Assembly: GCF_040629175.1 (NCBI RefSeq)
Contig: NZ_JBEXUX010000035.1
Location: 47,741 to 111,740, forward strand
Direction of reading: 5' to 3'
Source: Embleya sp040629175
GTDB taxonomy: Bacteria > Actinomycetota > Actinomycetes > Streptomycetales > Streptomycetaceae
DNA: 64,000 nucleotides
Numbering within the stretch: the first letter of the stretch is position 1; every line of letters starts with the position of its first letter. Below the pieces are notes generated by a model. It was not told the DNA's origin, did not search any database, and saw only the letters and a list, made by a program, of their open reading frames with translations. A program made the position numbers and the translations under genes. Positions 38,560 through 47,826 of the stretch are shown piece by piece.

Positions 38560-41094
38560 TCAGCCGCCTCGTCCGCCGATGATGAAGCCGCTGTTGCCAC
38601 CACCGCGGGTGGTGCCCTGCGGTCCGCCGGGCGGATCCGTGTTCGACGGCTTCGTCGTGGACGGCTTGGTGGTGTGTGCACCACCGGGGTCACCCGTACC
38701 GCCCTGCGGGCCACCACCGGCCGCGCTGGTCGTCGGCGCCGCCGGAGTGGTCTGCGGCGCGCTGGACGTCGGCGGCGGCGGTGGCGTCGTACGCGTCGGC
38801 GGCGGCGTGTTCGACGGCGGGAGCGTCACCTTGTTCTTGCCCTCGAACTGCTCGCCGGGCTCGGGGAAGTCCACCGAGGGCAGACCCTGGACCGCGTTCT
38901 TCATGTACGCGGTCCACACCAGCGTCGGGATGTCACCACCGTGCACGGAGTCACGACCGCCCAGGCCCTTGAGCGACAGCCGGGCGTGCGTGTTCGGGTC
39001 CTCCCGGAACAGCGCCACCGACGTGGCCAGGTTGGGCGTGTAGCCCACGAACCACGCGGAGTTGTTGCCGTCGGTGGTACCGGTCTTGCCGGCCACCGGC
39101 CGGTTCAACGCCTTCGCGGCCCGACCGGTGCCGTCGCCGAGCGGCGGGTTGTCCACGACCCGCATCATCACCTTGTTGACGGTGTCGGCGACGTTCTTGT
39201 CGAAGAGCTGCTTGGGCTCGTGCTTGGGCAGGTCCCGCTTGGAGCCGTTGTAGGTGACTTCCTTGACGAAGTACGGATCCGCGTGCATGCCCCGCGCCGC
39301 GAAGGTGGCGTACGCCTCCGCCATGTCCAGCGCACTCGGCGGTGCCACACCCAGGGCCATCGTCGGCGTCGGCTCGAACGAGGTGAGGTTCGGCGGCAGA
39401 CCGGCGTCGATCGCGGCCTTCTTGACGTTCTCCGGGCCCACGTCGGCGGCGAGTTGCAGGAAGACGGTGTTCACCGACTTCTCCATGGCTCTGGTGATCG
39501 GGATCGGACCGTAGTCCACATCCCCCTCGTTCGGCGCCAGGTACTCCTTGTTGGTCTTGTCGTCCTTGAAGACCTGACCGTTGCGCAGCTTGATCGGAAT
39601 CTTGCTGTCGCCGTTGTACAAACTCTCCGGCCCGATCGGCTTGCCGTCCGCGCCGCCGTTGCGCAGGGCCGCCGCGAGCACGAACAGCTTGAACGTCGAA
39701 CCGGCCTGGATGTCCCGTCTGACCGCGTCGTTGTACTCCTGCTGGATGAAGTCCGGGCCGCCGTACAGCGCGACCACCGCCCCGTCGCCGGGAACCACCG
39801 AGGCCAGGCCGGTGCGGATGTAGCGGTCCGCCTCGTTCTTGTCCGGCTTGAGTTCGGACGTCAACTGGTCCTTGACCGCCGCCACCGCGGCGTCCTGCCG
39901 GGGCTTGTCGAACGTGGTGACGATCTTGTAGCCACCGCGGGCGAGGTCCGCGTCCGGGATCACGTTGTTGGCCTTGAGGTACTGGTCGGTCACCTTCATC
40001 AGGTATCCGGCCTGGCCGGCCTTGTTCGCGGCGGGCTTCGGCTTGATCGGCATCGGGAACTGCAGCGCGTCCCGTTCCGCCTTGGGCAGCCAGCCCTCCT
40101 TGACCATGCCGTTGAGCGCGTAGTTCCAGCGCCCCTTGACGTTCTCGAGCTGGCCGGGGAACTCGATCACGTCGTAGATGCCCGGCGCGTTGAGCAGGGT
40201 CGCCAGATAGGCGCCCTCGGCCACGTTCAGGTCGCCGACGTTCTTGCCGTAGTACGCCTGCGCGGCGGCCTGGATGCCGTAGGCGTTACGACCGTAGAAC
40301 GCGGTGTTGAGGTAGCCGACCAGGATGTCGTCCTTGCGCATCTGCCGGTCGACCTTGAGCGCGATGAAGATCTCGCTGAACTTGCGCTTGAAGGTGCGTT
40401 CCTGGGTCAGGTAGGTGTTCTTGACGTACTGCTGGGTGATGGTCGAACCACCCTGCGTGTCGCCACCCTTGACCATGGTGACCCCGGCCCGCAGCAAGCC
40501 CTTCGGCGAGACGCCCGAGTCGCTGTAGAACGACCGGTTCTCCGCCGCGATCACGGCGCGTTGTACGTGCTTGGGGATCTGGTCGACCGTCACGTTCTGG
40601 CGGTTGACCTGCCCGGTCCGACCGATCTCGGTCTTCCCGTCGGCGTAGTAATAGATGTTCGACTGGTAGGTCGTGTTCGCGTTCGGGTCCGGCACCTTGA
40701 CCATCGCGTACGCCAGGGCCGCCACGCCCATGATCGACGCGAGGAAGAACAGGATCATCGCCAGGATCTGCTTGAAGGACGGCAACCAGCGACGCACGCC
40801 GGTCTTGCCGAACCTCGGATAGTCGATGAACCGCTTCTTCCGGGGCGGGCCGGCCTCCGCGCGCGAACGGCTGCCGGACGCGGCGCCGTTGGCGGCCCGC
40901 CGACCACCCGAACGGGCGGCGGCTCGGGCCTCCATCCGCGACAGTGGACGCTCTTCGTCGCCTCCTCCGGGCGCGGCGGGCGTCGACGAGCCACCGGGTG
41001 GCGTCCCGCCCCCGGCACCACCCGTGCCCCCCGAATACGAGTCACCGCGCCCCTCGGGACGCGGTTGCTGTGATCTACGGCGATGTTCACTCAT
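38560..41094 (-). CDS. bifunctional class A penicillin-binding protein
   Basis: Predicted 844-residue protein. A Gly/Arg/Pro-rich cytoplasmic tail (1-110) leads to one membrane helix (FKQILAMILFFLASIMGVAALAY). The transglycosylase has catalytic Glu185 in AAENRSFYSDSGVS and QGGSTITQQYVKN. The transpeptidase has Ser466 in AGSTFKLF, the SVN motif in EKSVNTVF, and KTGTTDGNNSAWFVGY. The C-terminus is a long Pro/Thr/Gly-rich outer tail with no PASTA repeat. It polymerises and cross-links peptidoglycan. It is divergent from padR; ATG 41094 chosen because the 40 codons upstream look non-coding. Confidence 0.95.
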   Translation of the reverse strand: MSEHRRRSQQPRPEGRGDSYSGGTGGAGGGTPPGGSSTPAAPGGGDEERPLSRMEARAAARSGGRRAANGAASGSRSRAEAGPPRKKRFIDYPRFGKTGVRRWLPSFKQILAMILFFLASIMGVAALAYAMVKVPDPNANTTYQSNIYYYADGKTEIGRTGQVNRQNVTVDQIPKHVQRAVIAAENRSFYSDSGVSPKGLLRAGVTMVKGGDTQGGSTITQQYVKNTYLTQERTFKRKFSEIFIALKVDRQMRKDDILVGYLNTAFYGRNAYGIQAAAQAYYGKNVGDLNVAEGAYLATLLNAPGIYDVIEFPGQLENVKGRWNYALNGMVKEGWLPKAERDALQFPMPIKPKPAANKAGQAGYLMKVTDQYLKANNVIPDADLARGGYKIVTTFDKPRQDAAVAAVKDQLTSELKPDKNEADRYIRTGLASVVPGDGAVVALYGGPDFIQQEYNDAVRRDIQAGSTFKLFVLAAALRNGGADGKPIGPESLYNGDSKIPIKLRNGQVFKDDKTNKEYLAPNEGDVDYGPIPITRAMEKSVNTVFLQLAADVGPENVKKAAIDAGLPPNLTSFEPTPTMALGVAPPSALDMAEAYATFAARGMHADPYFVKEVTYNGSKRDLPKHEPKQLFDKNVADTVNKVMMRVVDNPPLGDGTGRAAKALNRPVAGKTGTTDGNNSAWFVGYTPNLATSVALFREDPNTHARLSLKGLGGRDSVHGGDIPTLVWTAYMKNAVQGLPSVDFPEPGEQFEGKNKVTLPPSNTPPPTRTTPPPPPTSSAPQTTPAAPTTSAAGGGPQGGTGDPGGAHTTKPSTTKPSNTDPPGGPQGTTRGGGNSGFIIGGRGG

Positions 41095-41324
41095 GCGTTC
41101 GCTACTCCTCGGCCGTACGACGCGGAGGTCGGACGCACGGGTCGTGGCTCTCCGCTCCCCAGGACGCACACGCGCGAGGGGCGGTTCCGCAGAAAGCGGG
41201 GCTTGAGGTACCACACGGCGGAACAGACTACGCGGAACCGCTTTCGCGACCTCACTGTGACCTGCCTGTGACCCGAGTCACCGGCGGCCGCCTTGCCACC
41301 ACACGGCAAGGAGACCTATCGTCT
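41095..41324. other. PBP-padR divergent intergenic region
   Basis: This 230-base stretch holds no gene. It contains GCGGAACAG and GCGGAACCGC copies (around 41217-41242) resembling extracytoplasmic sigma -35 elements and probably carries the PBP promoter. The padR operator lies in the next segment. Confidence 0.4.
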
Positions 41325-41362
41325 CGATGTATCGGTTCGATACATCGGGCCGGTACATCGAG
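41325..41362. promoter_or_regulatory. palindromic PadR-type operator
   Basis: CGATGTATCG (41325-41334) and CGATACATCG (41338-41347) form perfect 10-bp arms with a GTT spacer. A third half-site TACATCGAG (41354-41362) is the exact inverse of CTCGATGTA at 41323-41331. It lies 104-141 bases before padR, and PadR proteins often bind long inverted repeats of the ATGT/ACAT type, so auto-control is likely. Confidence 0.75.
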
Positions 41363-41465
41363 CCGGGGGCACAGGAGCCCCGGCCGGACGAAGGTCGGCT
41401 GCGACCGTATCCCACGGTTGCAACGGATCCACGTCCGGTCCGGTCGCAGTGGATGGAGGAAAGCG

Positions 41466-42125
41466 ATGAGCAGGCGCGGTGGCGTCCTCGAATTCGCGAT
41501 CCTCGGCCTGCTGCACGACTCCCCCATGCACGGTTACGAGCTGCGCAAGCGGCTCAACACCGTGCTCGGCTCGTTCCGTGCCATCGCCTACGGCACCCTC
41601 TACCCGTGTCTGAAGTCCCTGCTCGAACGGGGCTGGCTCGCGGAAGAGGTTCCGGAGGTGACGGCACTCGCCGGCAGCAAACGATCCCGGATCGTCTACC
41701 AGCTCACGGCACAGGGCAAGGAGCACTTCCAAGAACTGCTGTCCGAGTCCGGGCCCTCGGCCTGGGAGGACGAGAACTTCGGCGTGCACTTCGCCTTCTT
41801 CGGTCGAACCGACCACGAGGTGCGCATGCGTATCCTCGAGGGTCGGCGCAGCCGGCTCGAGGAACGCCTCGACCGGGTGCGCGGGTCGCTGACCCGGACA
41901 CGGGAGAAGCTCGACGGCTACACCCTCGAGTTGCAGCGACACGGCTTGGAGTCGGTCGAGCGCGAAGTGCGCTGGCTGAACGAGCTCATCACCGCCGAGC
42001 GGCATGCCGGAGCCACTCCGGACGCCACCGGCCCCGAGGCACCGGTCGACGCGTCGCAGGACGCCGACCGACCTCGGACCCCCACCCAGGACGTGGCCTC
42101 GGACCCGTCCGCATCCAACAACTGA
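41466..42125 (+). CDS. PadR-family transcriptional regulator
   Basis: Predicted 219-residue protein. The winged helix at residues 5-90 reads VLEFAILGLLHDSPMHGYELRKRLNTVLGSFRAIAYGTLYPCLKSLLERGWL, the PadR signature (described in part). A helical dimerisation domain follows (residues 110-185), then a Pro/Asp-rich tail. GGAGGAAAGCG upstream of ATG 41466 is an ideal ribosome site. ino1 follows by 48 bases, and the gene pair is conserved in streptomycetes, so it probably controls inositol synthesis together with itself through the palindrome upstream. Confidence 0.93.
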   Translation: MSRRGGVLEFAILGLLHDSPMHGYELRKRLNTVLGSFRAIAYGTLYPCLKSLLERGWLAEEVPEVTALAGSKRSRIVYQLTAQGKEHFQELLSESGPSAWEDENFGVHFAFFGRTDHEVRMRILEGRRSRLEERLDRVRGSLTRTREKLDGYTLELQRHGLESVEREVRWLNELITAERHAGATPDATGPEAPVDASQDADRPRTPTQDVASDPSASNN

Positions 42126-42173
42126 GGTCGCCGGTTCATGGCGACTTCGTCGAGATCACAGGGAGCAACCGGA

Positions 42174-43253
42174 ATGGGTTCGGTTCGCGTAGCCATCGTC
42201 GGCGTGGGCAACTGCGCCGCTTCGCTGGTGCAGGGCGTCGAGTACTACAAGGACGCCGACCCGAACAGCCGCGTCCCCGGCCTGATGCACGTGCAGTTCG
42301 GCGAGTATCACGTGCGTGACGTCGAGTTCGTGGCTGCTTTCGATGTGGACGCCAAGAAGGTCGGCTTCGACCTCACGGACGCCATCGGTGCCAGCGAGAA
42401 CAACACGATCAAGATCTGCGACGTGCCGCCGTCGGGCGTCACCGTGCAGCGTGGTCACACCCTGGACGGTCTCGGCAAGTACTACCGCGAGACCATCGAG
42501 GAGTCGCCCGAGGCTCCCGTCGACGTGGTCAAGGTCCTCAAGGACCAGGCCGTCGACGTGCTCGTCTGCTACCTCCCGGTCGGCTCCGAGGACGCGGCGA
42601 AGTTCTACGCCCAGTGCGCCATCGACGCCAAGGTCGCGTTCGTCAACGCTCTCCCGGTCTTCATCGCCGGGACCAAGGAGTGGGCGGACAAGTTCACCGA
42701 GGCCGGCGTGCCGATCGTCGGCGACGACATCAAGTCGCAGGTGGGCGCCACGATCACGCACCGCGTGATGGCGAAGCTCTTCGAGGACCGCGGTGTCCTG
42801 CTGGAGCGCACCATGCAGCTCAACGTCGGCGGCAACATGGACTTCAAGAACATGTTGGAGCGGGACCGTCTGGAGTCGAAGAAGATCTCCAAGACGCAGT
42901 CCGTCACCTCGCAGGTCGACCGTGACCTCGGCGCCGACAACGTGCACATCGGCCCGTCGGACTACGTCGCGTGGCTCGACGACCGCAAGTGGGCGTACGT
43001 GCGCCTGGAGGGTCGTGCCTTCGGTGACGTCCCGCTGAACCTGGAGTACAAGCTCGAGGTCTGGGACTCGCCGAACTCGGCCGGTGTCATCATCGACGCC
43101 GTGCGCGCCGCGAAGATCGCCAAGGACCGCGGCGTCGGTGGCCCGATCCTGTCGGCGTCCTCGTACTTCATGAAGTCGCCGCCGGTGCAGTACTTCGACG
43201 ACGAGGCCCGCAACGCCGTCGAGGCCTTCATCAAGGGCGACATCGAGCGCTGA
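42174..43253 (+). CDS. ino1: inositol-3-phosphate synthase
   Basis: Predicted 359-residue enzyme that converts glucose 6-phosphate to inositol 3-phosphate with NAD. The nucleotide loop is VAIVGVGNCAASLVQGV near 6-20; catalytic-region motifs GDDIKSQVGATITHR and QLNVGGNMDFKNML are clear, and GPSDYVAWLDDRKWAY is typical of the actinobacterial short form. Length matches mycobacterial Ino1. It feeds phosphatidylinositol and mycothiol synthesis. It is co-transcribed with padR and closed by a 15-bp terminator. Confidence 0.97.
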   Translation: MGSVRVAIVGVGNCAASLVQGVEYYKDADPNSRVPGLMHVQFGEYHVRDVEFVAAFDVDAKKVGFDLTDAIGASENNTIKICDVPPSGVTVQRGHTLDGLGKYYRETIEESPEAPVDVVKVLKDQAVDVLVCYLPVGSEDAAKFYAQCAIDAKVAFVNALPVFIAGTKEWADKFTEAGVPIVGDDIKSQVGATITHRVMAKLFEDRGVLLERTMQLNVGGNMDFKNMLERDRLESKKISKTQSVTSQVDRDLGADNVHIGPSDYVAWLDDRKWAYVRLEGRAFGDVPLNLEYKLEVWDSPNSAGVIIDAVRAAKIAKDRGVGGPILSASSYFMKSPPVQYFDDEARNAVEAFIKGDIER

Positions 43254-43296
43254 CCCGCTCCGCTCGACGCGCGCCGCACCGGCGCACCCGAGTGAT

Positions 43297-43332
43297 CGAA
43301 GGCCCGGCTCCCCTCCAGGAGCCGGGCCTTCG
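43297..43332 (+). terminator. terminator after ino1
   Basis: CGAAGGCCCGGCTCC (43297-43311) and GGAGCCGGGCCTTCG (43318-43332) form a perfect 15-bp stem with a 6-base loop. Confidence 0.88.
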
Positions 43333-43398
43333 GCGTACCCGCCCCGGGGGCGAGTGCGGTATCCGGGCCTCGGCGGCGGGCCGGCTACGGTGGGCGCT

Positions 43399-44718
43399 GT
43401 GGCCCTCATCCGTGATCTGCGCTCATTGCTGAAGTTGCGCGACTTCCGTCGGCTCTTCGCCACCCGGCTGACCTCGCAGCTCTCCGACGGGGCCTTCCAG
43501 GTCGCGATCGCGGGTCAGGCGTTCTTCTCGCCGGAGAAGCAGACCTCGGCGGCGGACATCGCCACCGCGTTCGCGGTGTTGTTGCTGCCCTATTCGCTGG
43601 TCGGACCGTTCACCGGGGTGTTGCTCGACCGGTGGCGGCGACGGCAGGTGTTGGTCTCGTGCAACCTGCTGCGGGCGGTGCTGGTCGCGGCGACCGCGGG
43701 TCTGGTGCTGCTCGGGGTGCCGGACGCGGTCTTCTACACGGCGGCGCTCGTGGTGCTCTCGGTGAACCGGTTCGTGCTCGCCGGGTTGTCCGCGTCGCTG
43801 CCGCGCGTGGTGCCGGCCGAGCGGCTGGTGACCGCGAACTCGGTGTCGCCCACGGCCGGGACCGTCGCGGCGGCAATCGGCGGTGGCGCGGCGGTGCTCG
43901 TGCACGCGTTCCTGGCCGAGGGTTCGGGCGCGACCGCGCTGGTGATCCTGGTGTCCGGGCTGTTGTACCTGGGCTCGGCGGCGGTCGCGGCGACGATGCC
44001 GGCCGATCTGCTCGGGCCGGATCCGGACCGGGTGTTGCCCGGGGTGGGCGACGCGCTGCGTTCGGTGGCTCGCGGGCTGCGCGAGGGGGCGACGCACGTG
44101 TGGCGACGTCGGGCCCCCGCGCACGCGTTGGCGGCGATCACCGCGATGCGGTTCTGCTACGGCGTGCTCACCGTGATGACCGTGTTGCTCTGCCGCAATA
44201 CGTTCAACGATCCCAGCGACACCGACGGGGGACTGGCCACCTTCGGGATCACGGTCAGCGTGTCCGCGCTCGGCTTCTTCGTCGCGGCCGTGGCCACGCC
44301 TTCGATCACCACCCGGATCGGCGTCGCGGCCTGGATCGGCACGTGCGCGTTCGTGGGGGCGGTGTGTCAGGCCGCGCTGGGTCTGCCGTTCGCGTTCGCG
44401 CCGCTGGTGGTGGGCGCGTTCCTGCTCGGGTTGACCTCGCAGGGCGCCAAGATCGGCGTGGACACGATCGTGCAGACCACCGTCGACGACGCGTACCGGG
44501 GTCGGGTGTTCTCCGTCTACGACGTGCTGTTCAACGTCGCGTTCGTGGGTGCCGCCGCCGTCGCGGCGCTCGGGCTGCCCGACGACGGCCGCTCGCCCGC
44601 GGTGTTGCTCGGGGTGGCCGGGGTCTATGTGGCGACCGGCGTCCTGTACACACTGGCAGCGCGCCGCCACCCTCCGGTGATCGACACGGCCCTTCCGGTG
44701 GACGACCGCCGGCCCTGA
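43399..44718 (+). CDS. MFS transporter
   Basis: Predicted 439-residue membrane protein with about 12 helices. It starts GTG (VALIRDLRSLLKLRDFRRLFATRLTSQLSDGAFQVAI); the motif-A loop LLDRWRRRQVLV lies between helices 2 and 3. A second motif-A-like loop is near TIVQTTVDDAYRGRVFSVYDVLFN. It resembles the MFS_3/enterobactin-exporter branch. Order ino1-MFS-LppU-type gene matches streptomycetes. GTG 43390 would add three residues. Substrate unknown. Confidence 0.88.
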   Translation: MALIRDLRSLLKLRDFRRLFATRLTSQLSDGAFQVAIAGQAFFSPEKQTSAADIATAFAVLLLPYSLVGPFTGVLLDRWRRRQVLVSCNLLRAVLVAATAGLVLLGVPDAVFYTAALVVLSVNRFVLAGLSASLPRVVPAERLVTANSVSPTAGTVAAAIGGGAAVLVHAFLAEGSGATALVILVSGLLYLGSAAVAATMPADLLGPDPDRVLPGVGDALRSVARGLREGATHVWRRRAPAHALAAITAMRFCYGVLTVMTVLLCRNTFNDPSDTDGGLATFGITVSVSALGFFVAAVATPSITTRIGVAAWIGTCAFVGAVCQAALGLPFAFAPLVVGAFLLGLTSQGAKIGVDTIVQTTVDDAYRGRVFSVYDVLFNVAFVGAAAVAALGLPDDGRSPAVLLGVAGVYVATGVLYTLAARRHPPVIDTALPVDDRRP

Positions 44719-44852
44719 TATCCCTTTTGTTGCCGATCACGGCTTATTTTCCTCGGCTACATGTCCAGGAAATTACCTGCGGGTAGTGCAATGGCGAGGA
44801 CGAAGTTCTAACCTGCACATCCAGCGATTTTCGGCACCTCTGGAGATACTCC

Positions 44853-45359
44853 ATGTCCAATAACGCCGGTTCGGGTGAAAACGATCCTCTGCCGTACATA
44901 CCGGCATGGACCGAGAACACCCCGCCGCACGGGCACCCGCTTCCGTCGCGGGAGGCGTCGATGCCGCACGTGCCCGCGGTGCGCCGGGCGCAGGCCGACG
45001 GGCGTGCGGCGCGCCGGGCCGCGGCCCCGCCGAGCGGGCGGGCCCGGCGTGGGCGCGGGGTGCTGATCGCGGTGGTGGCCGTGCTGCTGGTCGGCGGCAC
45101 GGCGGCGGGGGGCTGGTGGTACGTGAACAAGGAGGACGGCGGACCGCGGATCCACGAGGGCGACTGTCTGCGGGACAAGGCGACCATCGACCAGGACCCG
45201 GTGAAGTGCGAGGACCCGGCGGCGCGGTTCATCGTGGTCGAACGGGTTCAGGGGACCACGTTCGTCGGGGTGTGCGATTCGGTGCCGGGCGATCCCATCG
45301 CGTTGGCCTCGGATCCCACCGTGGAAAGCTTCGTATTGTGTCTCGCCGCGCGAAAATAG
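44853..45359 (+). CDS. LppU/SCO3897-type membrane-anchored protein
   Basis: Predicted 168-residue protein. A hydrophilic Arg/Ala/Pro-rich cytoplasmic part (1-68) leads to one membrane helix (VLIAVVAVLLVGGTAAGGWW, about 70-89) and an outer domain with four Cys. These are in GDCLRDK, VKCEDPAARF, VGVCDSVPGD and FVLCLAARK, probably two disulfides. This fits the LppU/SCO3897 family found downstream of ino1 in streptomycetes. GGAG lies 9 bases before ATG 44853. Function unknown. Confidence 0.8.
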   Translation: MSNNAGSGENDPLPYIPAWTENTPPHGHPLPSREASMPHVPAVRRAQADGRAARRAAAPPSGRARRGRGVLIAVVAVLLVGGTAAGGWWYVNKEDGGPRIHEGDCLRDKATIDQDPVKCEDPAARFIVVERVQGTTFVGVCDSVPGDPIALASDPTVESFVLCLAARK

Positions 45360-45503
45360 CCCTTCGCGCGCCGGACAGCGGCTTTATGTCCGTTATTCCG
45401 CTCACATTCGACCGGTGCAAGGGGAATCCCCGCAGCGGGTGTCCGGCCGGACCCCTAGTGTTCCGGACTGTCTCACCAGTCCCCTGCAACGGAGATCGTC
45501 CCC

Positions 45504-46148
45504 ATGTCCAATCCCTTCCCGCCCGGGCCCAACGGTCCTCAGCAGCCGAACCAGGGCTGGAACCAGCAGCCGGGCCAGCCCCAGCAGCCCCAGCAGGGTT
45601 GGGGTCAGCAGCCGGGCCAGCCGCAGGGCGGTTTCCCGCCGGGCGGCTTCCCGCAGGGCGGTCAGCCGGGCTTCTACGGCGGCCCGCCGCCGCCCCCGCC
45701 GCGCAAGAGCAAGATCAAGCGGATCGTCATCCCGATCGTGGTCCTGGGGGGCCTGGTCATTGCCGGCACCGTGGCCAAGAACGCGCTCAGCAAGGACGAT
45801 GTCACCGGCGCCAAGCCGGGCAGTTGCTTCGGCACGATGAAGGGCGGCCCAATCAGCTCCAAGGAGTCGCCCAAGATCGTCGACTGCACTTCGCCCAGCG
45901 CCAAGTGGAAGACGCTGCACAAGTTCGGCAATTCCTCGGCGAGCGACAAGTGCGAGGCGATCAACGGCTACGTGGCGAGCTACGAGTGGACCGGCAAGGG
46001 CAAGGGCACGCTCTGCCTCGGCTTCACCACGAACACCACCCTGGCGGACGCCAAGGCGTTCGACCCGACCTCCACCATCATGCTCAAGCAGTCCGACTTC
46101 GACGCCCTGAAGAAGGAAAAGGGCGTCGACGTCGCCCCGACGCCGTAG
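45504..46148 (+). CDS. LppU/SCO3897-type protein, Gln/Pro/Gly-rich N-terminus
   Basis: Predicted 214-residue protein. Residues 1-66 are Gly/Gln/Pro repeats (GWNQQPGQPQQP, GWGQQPGQPQGG, GGFPPGGFPQGG), followed by a membrane helix IVIPIVVLGGLVIAGTVAK. The outer domain has Cys in PGSCFGT, VDCTSPS, DKCEAIN and TLCLGF, matching the layout of the gene before it. The two genes are tandem paralogues by architecture, 144 bases apart. The outer domain may bind envelope ligands; no role is known. A 17-bp hairpin closes the unit. Confidence 0.82.
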   Translation: MSNPFPPGPNGPQQPNQGWNQQPGQPQQPQQGWGQQPGQPQGGFPPGGFPQGGQPGFYGGPPPPPPRKSKIKRIVIPIVVLGGLVIAGTVAKNALSKDDVTGAKPGSCFGTMKGGPISSKESPKIVDCTSPSAKWKTLHKFGNSSASDKCEAINGYVASYEWTGKGKGTLCLGFTTNTTLADAKAFDPTSTIMLKQSDFDALKKEKGVDVAPTP

Positions 46149-46159
46149 GCCGTGACGAC

Positions 46160-46203
46160 GAAGGGCCGGTCGATGGCGATCAACCCCCATCGACCGGCCC
46201 TTC
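46160..46203. terminator. bidirectional hairpin between LppU-type gene and cca
   Basis: A 17-bp perfect stem (46160-46176 with 46187-46203) with a 10-base loop lies between convergent genes. Confidence 0.85.
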
Positions 46204-46212
46204 CCGTTGCCG

Positions 46213-47706
46213 TCAGGCTCCGTTCGCCGCCCACCACTCGCGCAGCGCCGCGACCGCCCGGTCGTGGTCCATCGGGCCGTGTTCGAGCCGCATCTCCAGC
46301 ATGTGCCGGTACGCCTTGCCCACCAGCGGGCCCGGCGGCACCTCCAGCAGTTTCATGATCTCGTTGCCGTCCAGGTCCGGCCGGATCGAATCCAGCTCCT
46401 CCTGCTCGGCGAGCTGCGCGATCCGCTCCTCCAGCGAGTCGTAGGCGCGCGCGAGCGTGACGGCCTTGCGCTTGTTGCGCGTCGTGCAGTCCGACCGGGT
46501 CAGCTTGTGCAGCCGATCCAACAACGGCCCCGCGTCCCGTACGTACCGGCGCACCGCCGAGTCGGTCCACTCCCCCGTGCCATAGCCGTGGAAGCGCAGG
46601 TGCAACTCGACCAGGCGCGTGATGTCGTCGGTGACGTCCTTCGGGTACTTCAGCGCCTTCAGCCGCTTGCGCGTCATGTGCGCGCCGACCATCTCGTGAT
46701 GGTGGAACGAGACCCGCCCGTCCGGCTCGAAGCGGCGCGTGCGCGGCTTCCCGATGTCGTGCAGCAGCGCGGCCAGGCGCAGGATCAGGTCCGGCTCGCC
46801 CGGCGTCTCCAGCGCCATCGCCTGTTCCAGCACGGTGAGCGTGTGCTCGTAGACGTCCTTGTGCCGGTGGTGCTCGTCCACCTCCAGGCGCAGCGTCGGC
46901 AACTCGGGCAGCACCCGTGCGGCCAGCCCGGTGGAGACCAGCAACTCCAGACCCTTGCGCGGGTGGTCGGAGCAGATCAGCTTGTTCAGCTCGTCCCGGA
47001 CCCGCTCGGCGGAGACGATGTCGATGCGTTCGGCCATGTCCGTCATCGCCGCGACCACCTCGGGCGCGACCTCGAAGTCGAGCTGCGCGGCGAAGCGCGC
47101 GGCGCGCATCATCCGCAGCGGGTCGTCCCCGAAGGAGTCCTCGGGCCTGCCCGGTGTGCGCAGCACCCGCGCGGCCAGGTCCGTCAGCCCGCCGTGCGGG
47201 TCGACGAAGGTGATCCCGGGCAGCGCGACCGCCATCGCGTTGACCGTGAAGTCGCGACGGACCAGGTCGTCGTCGATCGAGTCGCCGTAGGAGACCTCGG
47301 GCTTGCGCGAGGTGCGGTCGTACGCCTCGGAGCGGTAGGTGGTGATCTCGATCTGGTAGTCCGGCGAGTCCGCGAGCTTCTTGCGACATCCCACCGTTCC
47401 GAACGCGATCCCCACGTCCCACACCGCGTCCGCCCACGGGCGCACGATCGCCAGCACCTGTTCGGGGCGGGCGTCGGTGGTGAAGTCGAGGTCGTTGCCC
47501 AGCCGACCGAGCAGCGCGTCCCGCACCGAGCCGCCGACCAGCGCGAGCGTGTGCCCGGCCGCCTCGAAGCGGCGGGCGAGGTCGTCGGCGACGGGGGCGA
47601 CGCGCAACAGTTCGGTGACGGCGCGGCGCTGTACGGCGCTCAGTTCGCCGCCGGCCGCCGGGTCGTCCGGATGGGGTGTGTTCTTGGCGTTCGGCACGGG
47701 AGACAA
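46213..47706 (-). CDS. cca: CCA-adding tRNA nucleotidyltransferase
   Basis: Predicted 497-residue enzyme. The class II nucleotidyltransferase head has LALVGGSVRDALLGRLGNDLDFTTDA (metal-binding Asp pair in DLDF), VRRDFTVNAMAV and the DPLRMMRAARFAAQL helix that recognises nucleotides. A HD-type domain lies behind it (LAALLHDIGKPRTR, with HHH at VSFHHHEMVGA), as in actinobacterial CCA enzymes. It adds or repairs the CCA end of tRNAs. It is divergent from the Nudix gene by 120 bases, a conserved actinobacterial order. Confidence 0.95.
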   Translation of the reverse strand: MSPVPNAKNTPHPDDPAAGGELSAVQRRAVTELLRVAPVADDLARRFEAAGHTLALVGGSVRDALLGRLGNDLDFTTDARPEQVLAIVRPWADAVWDVGIAFGTVGCRKKLADSPDYQIEITTYRSEAYDRTSRKPEVSYGDSIDDDLVRRDFTVNAMAVALPGITFVDPHGGLTDLAARVLRTPGRPEDSFGDDPLRMMRAARFAAQLDFEVAPEVVAAMTDMAERIDIVSAERVRDELNKLICSDHPRKGLELLVSTGLAARVLPELPTLRLEVDEHHRHKDVYEHTLTVLEQAMALETPGEPDLILRLAALLHDIGKPRTRRFEPDGRVSFHHHEMVGAHMTRKRLKALKYPKDVTDDITRLVELHLRFHGYGTGEWTDSAVRRYVRDAGPLLDRLHKLTRSDCTTRNKRKAVTLARAYDSLEERIAQLAEQEELDSIRPDLDGNEIMKLLEVPPGPLVGKAYRHMLEMRLEHGPMDHDRAVAALREWWAANGA

Positions 47707-47826
47707 GGTTACGGGTCGAGGCCGCGGGTCTCGCGCGCATTATGCCGAGGCCGCATCCGCGAACGGGCCGGGCGATGGGGTGATCATGGCGTGATGGCGT
47801 GGCGCATGTCGCACTAAGCTTGGCGG

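Noticed and set aside
37399..41073. 1,224-codon plus-strand open frame across GT87 and PBP genes
   Set aside because: It spans two unrelated well-marked minus-strand genes and their terminator, a frame effect of high GC.
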